In this document: in pieces, positions 60,401-64,000 of the stretch
Position numbering within the stretch: position 1 is the stretch's first letter
Layout of the letters: every line of letters begins with the position of its first letter
Source: Basidiobolus meristosporus CBS 931.73
Taxonomy: Eukaryota; Basidiobolomycota; Basidiobolomycetes; Basidiobolales; Basidiobolaceae
Reading direction: 5' to 3'
DNA: 64,000 nt
Assembly: GCA_002104905.1 (NCBI GenBank)
Contig: MCFE01000124.1
Location: forward strand, 97,248-161,247
Notes under the pieces: model-generated
The model's database searches: none
Seen by the model: the letters and a program-made list of their open reading frames with translations, nothing else
Told to the model about the DNA's origin: nothing
Translations under genes and position numbers: made by a program

Positions 60401-62711
60401 AATGACAAGTGACTTAGCCAAGGGGCAACAAACTCTGTGGCTCAGTTCCAGAGGTGCATGGTAAATGTGCTCTACCGGTTTATACCTGAGAAACTTGCTG
60501 TCTTTGTTGATGACATAGGCATCAAAGGACCAAAACTCCGGGACACAACTGAAGTTATGCCTGGAGTAAGAAAGTTTGTCTATGACCATATTTCAGACAA
60601 TGATGCCATATTAGGAGCCATTGAAGAAGCTGGACTCACCATCAGTGGTGAGAAAAGCAGCTTTGGTGTATCAGAGATATCCATTGTTGGACAAAAATGC
60701 AACACCTTTGGTTGTTCACCCGGAGACTCCAAGACACAAAAGATATGCAACTGGCCTACCCCCACAAATCTAACACAAGCTCGTGGCTTTGTGGCAGCTT
60801 GTGGGTTCTTTAGGATCTGGATCCCAAGATTTTCTGAGATAGCAGAACCAATCTACCGACTACAGAGAAAGAATGCCCCATTTAGCTGGGGAGAAGAGCA
60901 AGAAGAAGCCATGCAATTACTAAAAGAGGCCTTAGTATCTCCACCAGTTCTGAGACCTCTTGACTATCAGAACACTGAATGCCCACCTATCTTGACGGTG
61001 GATGCAAGCCCTGTAGGAGCTGGAGCACTACTTGGCCAAGATGATGAAGATGGTAACCGCTATGCCTGCAGATATGAGAGCTGCCTCTTCTCTCCTAGAG
61101 AACAAAGATACTCACAGATTAAGAGAGAGCTACTAGGAGTTGTGAAGATGCTGAGAAAGCTGAAGTCACAACTCTACATGACACATTTCATCCTGGAGAC
61201 AGATGCTAAGCCACTTATAGGAATGATCAACAAGCCTGATCTACCTGATGATGCCACAAATTGGTGGATGGCATGGCTGAAAATGTTTGACTTTGAGGTC
61301 AGACATATCCCTGGCAAGACAAATGTTGTGGCTGATGCACTCTCCAGGAAGGGACCACAGTTGTCTGAAGATATGGACCCTGACTTTGATGACATAATTG
61401 ATGCAGAAATCCAACAACTACATGTGAAGAAGCCCAGCAACTCTACGTGGAACACCATTCAAGACTATCTGAGAACCTTAGAGAAGCCACCAGGAATGAG
61501 CCCACATGATTTCAGAAAGCTCAGGAAGAAGGCCCATCATTTCTACATAAAAGATGGCCTCCTCTTCAAACGAGTAAAGCCTGGACAGACACCAAGGAGA
61601 GTTATAGTTGAGCCCCAGGAACAACTGACTATTATGTCAAGCCTTCATGAAGGAAGACCCGGTGGTCATAGAGGCAGAGATGCCACTTACAATGTTGTTT
61701 CCAGTAGATACTACTGGGAGCATATGTATCATGATGTCCAACACTTTGTTGAATCTTGTGACATTTGCCAAAGAAGGTCAACCAAGAGATATGAGGAGCC
61801 GCTCCATCCAACCTACACACCTTGTCTATGGCAGAAGGTTGGCATTGACCTGGTCCACATGCCAACTGCTGGAACCAAGAAGTACCTTGTTGTTGCCAGA
61901 GATGATCTGAGTGGGTGGGTAGAAGCTCGAGCCCTATCCAATAACAAAAGCCACACCATATGGAGATTTATTCTTGAAGATATAATATGCAGATTTGGCT
62001 GCATCAGCCAGTTTGTTGCTGACCAAGGAGAAATGACTTCAAATTTGATCCAGGAACTCTGCTCACAATACAAGATTCATATTGCTTTCACCACCTGCTT
62101 ATCACCCACAGGCCAATGGAATGGTTGAAAGAGGCCATGGCCCGTTGGTTAACTCCCTAGTCAAGAGCTGCAACAACATGACACTACAGTGGCCTACACA
62201 ACTTCATCTAGCACTCTGGGCAGATAGAATCACTACAAAACGCAGCACAGGTCTATCTCCATTCAAATTGCTTTATGGACATGATTGCATTCTTCCCATA
62301 GAGCTTGACTCAACATCCTGGAACATGCTAGAGTGGAGAACTACAATGAGTACAGAAGAACTACTGACTACACGCATCAAACAGCTTGATCACCATGAAC
62401 TTGATATTACCCAAGCAGCTGCTAAACTCAAAGAGACAAGACTTCAGAACAAGGAACCATTTGACAAGTCACATAGCCTTAGACCAAAGCCATTACTGCA
62501 AGGAGATCCAGTACTGCTCTATGATTCCACTTTAGACAAGCAGTGGAGTTGCAAATTTGACAATAAGTGGTCTGGCCCATTTATTTTCTCTAAGGTGATT
62601 GGAAATGGAAGCTACTACTAGTCTGAACTTGATGAAACACCACTAAGAGCACCTGTGGCAGGAAACAGACTTAAGCTATCAAGCACCGGAATTTTGCACA
62701 TCACATTTTAG
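60401..62711 (+). pseudogene. Ty3/gypsy pol, 5'-truncated, right copy, broken
   Basis: Mirror copy of the left element. The frame runs from about 60437 through FVDD, RNase H and the integrase zinc finger to 62128. A one-base insertion near 62094, in the integrase core, shifts it, and the rest is read from 62082 to a TAG stop at 62619-62621. A further one-base loss lies near 62680. Several substitutions against the left copy are C-to-T or G-to-A at CpG. It is more decayed than the left copy and certainly inactive. Confidence 0.93.
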
Positions 62712-62750
62712 TTTGCTTTGACCTGAGTTCAAAGCTGAGAGAGGGGTGGA

Positions 62751-63831
62751 TGTAGTGGGGTCACAGTGACACCCACAGGCAGATGTGCTCATTCTCATAC
62801 GTTCACTTCCCTAAAAAAGGATTACCCCCCCCTATATTAGTATCATCCCAAATTGCAATACTTTCTATTCTGTCTATGTGATTATTACTATGCAACCTGA
62901 CAAACTATTTGTCACTATTAACCCATTGCACAAGCTATTCCTATTCCTTGCCAAGATGCCAAGATAAGATAGTTACCATACAAGGCAAGTACCCCAACAG
63001 TGCCCATGTCATGTGACCATTTTGGTTTCATAACCCTCCTATCCTACTACCATAAGAGGCAACCACATGACACAGGGGTTTCATATTACCACTACCTGAT
63101 TGGCTAGGTGCTACTATGTCTCATGGAACAATCCGCCAAGAATTTGCGCTATTTTTAGTACACAATGACATGATTGGCTGTCTACTACCTTCTGGAAACT
63201 TCTGGAAAGTATTTTCTAGCAAGAAATTGAGCAGCAAAAAAGTATATAAGGGAGGCTATCCCTTAAAATAAATCATCCCTCTTCCAATATTCCGACTTAT
63301 TGATTAGTGAGATCACCGCTACCTATTACCACTATTTTCTGACTCAGACCTGACAACACTCCCAGGAAACCTGCGCTGACAGCCAACTGACCTTGGAGGC
63401 ACTACTTGTGAGGAATACTCAGAGTAGGTATATTTTATTATATTTGTTTGTTTTCCCAAGTTTGTTCTTGTACAGGCAAAGATACTTTTCAGTCTTTGTA
63501 ACTATTGGTCAAAGCTGCATTCTTATCAAGTCCCTGTTGGTGGAGTTTACAGTTGTTTTGACTTTGGAAGCTTTAGTACATTGTCATCTCAAAGGACGTC
63601 AAAGCCATTATAAACTTTTGTTAAGACGCCAACTAAGTTGGGGATTGTAGTTCAATAGTTTTCCCTTGACAAGCTTGAGGCTTTATCCCCCATCACATTA
63701 GATTAGACAAAAGACCCAGTATTCCTAGCAAGCTTTTGCCAGAGGTTATTGCACCCAGTGAACACCCCACACACATTCACACTTGAGAAGTGTTGGCTGT
63801 ATTTTGCCCTTTGGACTTATACACCACCACA
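62751..63831 (+). mobile_element. gypsy LTR B', 3' LTR of the plus element
   Basis: Starts TGTAGTGGGG after the polypurine tract GAGAGAGGGGTGGA (62737-62750) and ends CACCACCACA. Mirror image of LTR B. The internal TATATAAGGGAGGC block is at about 63242. Confidence 0.9.
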
Positions 63832-64000
63832 CCCAGTGATGTGACATGACATTCCACTGACCAGATGAGCTCATTCCCTTATTATTCAATACTATCCATT
63901 TGACTCTACTACACTTATTTAGTATCCCATCTTGTCTTCAGCTATCAGTGACTATCCCATAAGCCGGTTGACTATCACACCTGCTTACCTTATTGCATAA
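63832..64000 (+). mobile_element. start of a second, diverged gypsy LTR (A')
   Basis: Directly after LTR B' comes sequence similar to the reverse complement of the first part of LTR A, beginning CCCAGTGATGTGACATG in place of TGTAGTGGGGTGACAG and nearly identical over the last 50 bases. It runs off the window. Confidence 0.75.

Larger units (their letters stand above)
56767..64000. repeat. giant inverted repeat of gypsy halves
   Basis: The left arm (56767 to about 60357) and the right arm (about 60401 to the window end) are reverse complements: TTATGCAATAAGG at 56767 pairs with CCTTATTGCATAA at 63988-64000. The asymmetric centre is about 43 bp and belongs to the left copy's RT sequence. The pol and LTR B parts are very similar; the outer LTR parts are visibly more diverged. 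The right arm may continue beyond the window. Confidence 0.92.

Noticed and set aside
60356-60589. 77-codon minus frame across the palindrome centre
   Set aside because: Antisense shadow of the right gypsy copy running into the left copy's RT segment.
1-64000. CRISPR array, bacterial operon, rRNA genes or integrated prokaryotic element
   Set aside because: No regularly spaced short repeats, no rRNA signature, and introns with eukaryotic splice signals run through the genes.

Overview
The window looks like nuclear DNA of a filamentous fungus. Support: an APSES (StuA/Efg1-type) transcription factor, a single-chain eukaryotic acetyl-CoA carboxylase, many short (about 53-97 nt) GT-AG introns with CTAAC/CTAAT-like branch sites, TATA boxes before several genes, and Ty1/copia, Ty3/gypsy, LINE and SINE-like relics. 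The moderate GC, wide gene-free gaps and an animal-like AIP co-chaperone fit an early-diverging ('zygomycete-grade') fungus better than a compact yeast, but I cannot place it to species. Most gene models below were built by reading across splice sites, because the longest open frames give wrong ends.

Layout. 1-2.9 kb: no gene seen. 2.9-5.05 kb: APSES regulator (+). 5.05-10.8 kb: large gene-free gap. 10.8-11.9 kb: L-asparaginase (+). 14.4-15.1 kb: four-finger C2H2 regulator (-). 16.7 kb: tRNA-derived SINE-like relic. 17.9-20.2 kb: two secreted-protein genes (-), one GPI-anchored. 21.65-22.6 kb: orphan seven-helix membrane protein (+), convergent with a 2201-aa acetyl-CoA carboxylase (22.87-29.71 kb, -) that carries a 17-nt micro-exon. 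30.4-31.4 kb: Derlin (-, five exons). 33.9-34.6 kb: tentative spliced gene (+). 35.1-35.7 kb: unknown protein (-). 39.2-39.7 kb: translation factor eIF1 (-). 40.65-41.8 kb: AIP-like TPR co-chaperone (-). 43.2-44.6 kb: uracil-DNA glycosylase (+, eight exons). 48.1-49.5 kb: Mn-type CDF metal transporter (+, six exons).

From 50.1 kb to the end the window is a transposon nest: copia LTRs with broken pol and gag pieces, a head-to-tail series of LINE 3' tails ending in CCCTAACCC-like motifs, a LINE ORF1 without ORF2, a 155-bp tandem repeat cut by a gypsy LTR, and finally a very large inverted repeat. In that repeat two half gypsy elements lie head-to-head around an asymmetric centre of about 40 bp near 60.36-60.40 kb, with arms of at least 3.4 kb. 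The arms differ largely at CpG sites, as expected for decay of methylated cytosines.

The genes are mainly housekeeping ones (lipid synthesis, ER quality control, translation start, base-excision repair, metal balance) plus regulators and surface proteins. I see no operon-like cluster or defence system. The most unusual structures are the gypsy palindrome, the LINE tail array and the micro-exon in acetyl-CoA carboxylase.
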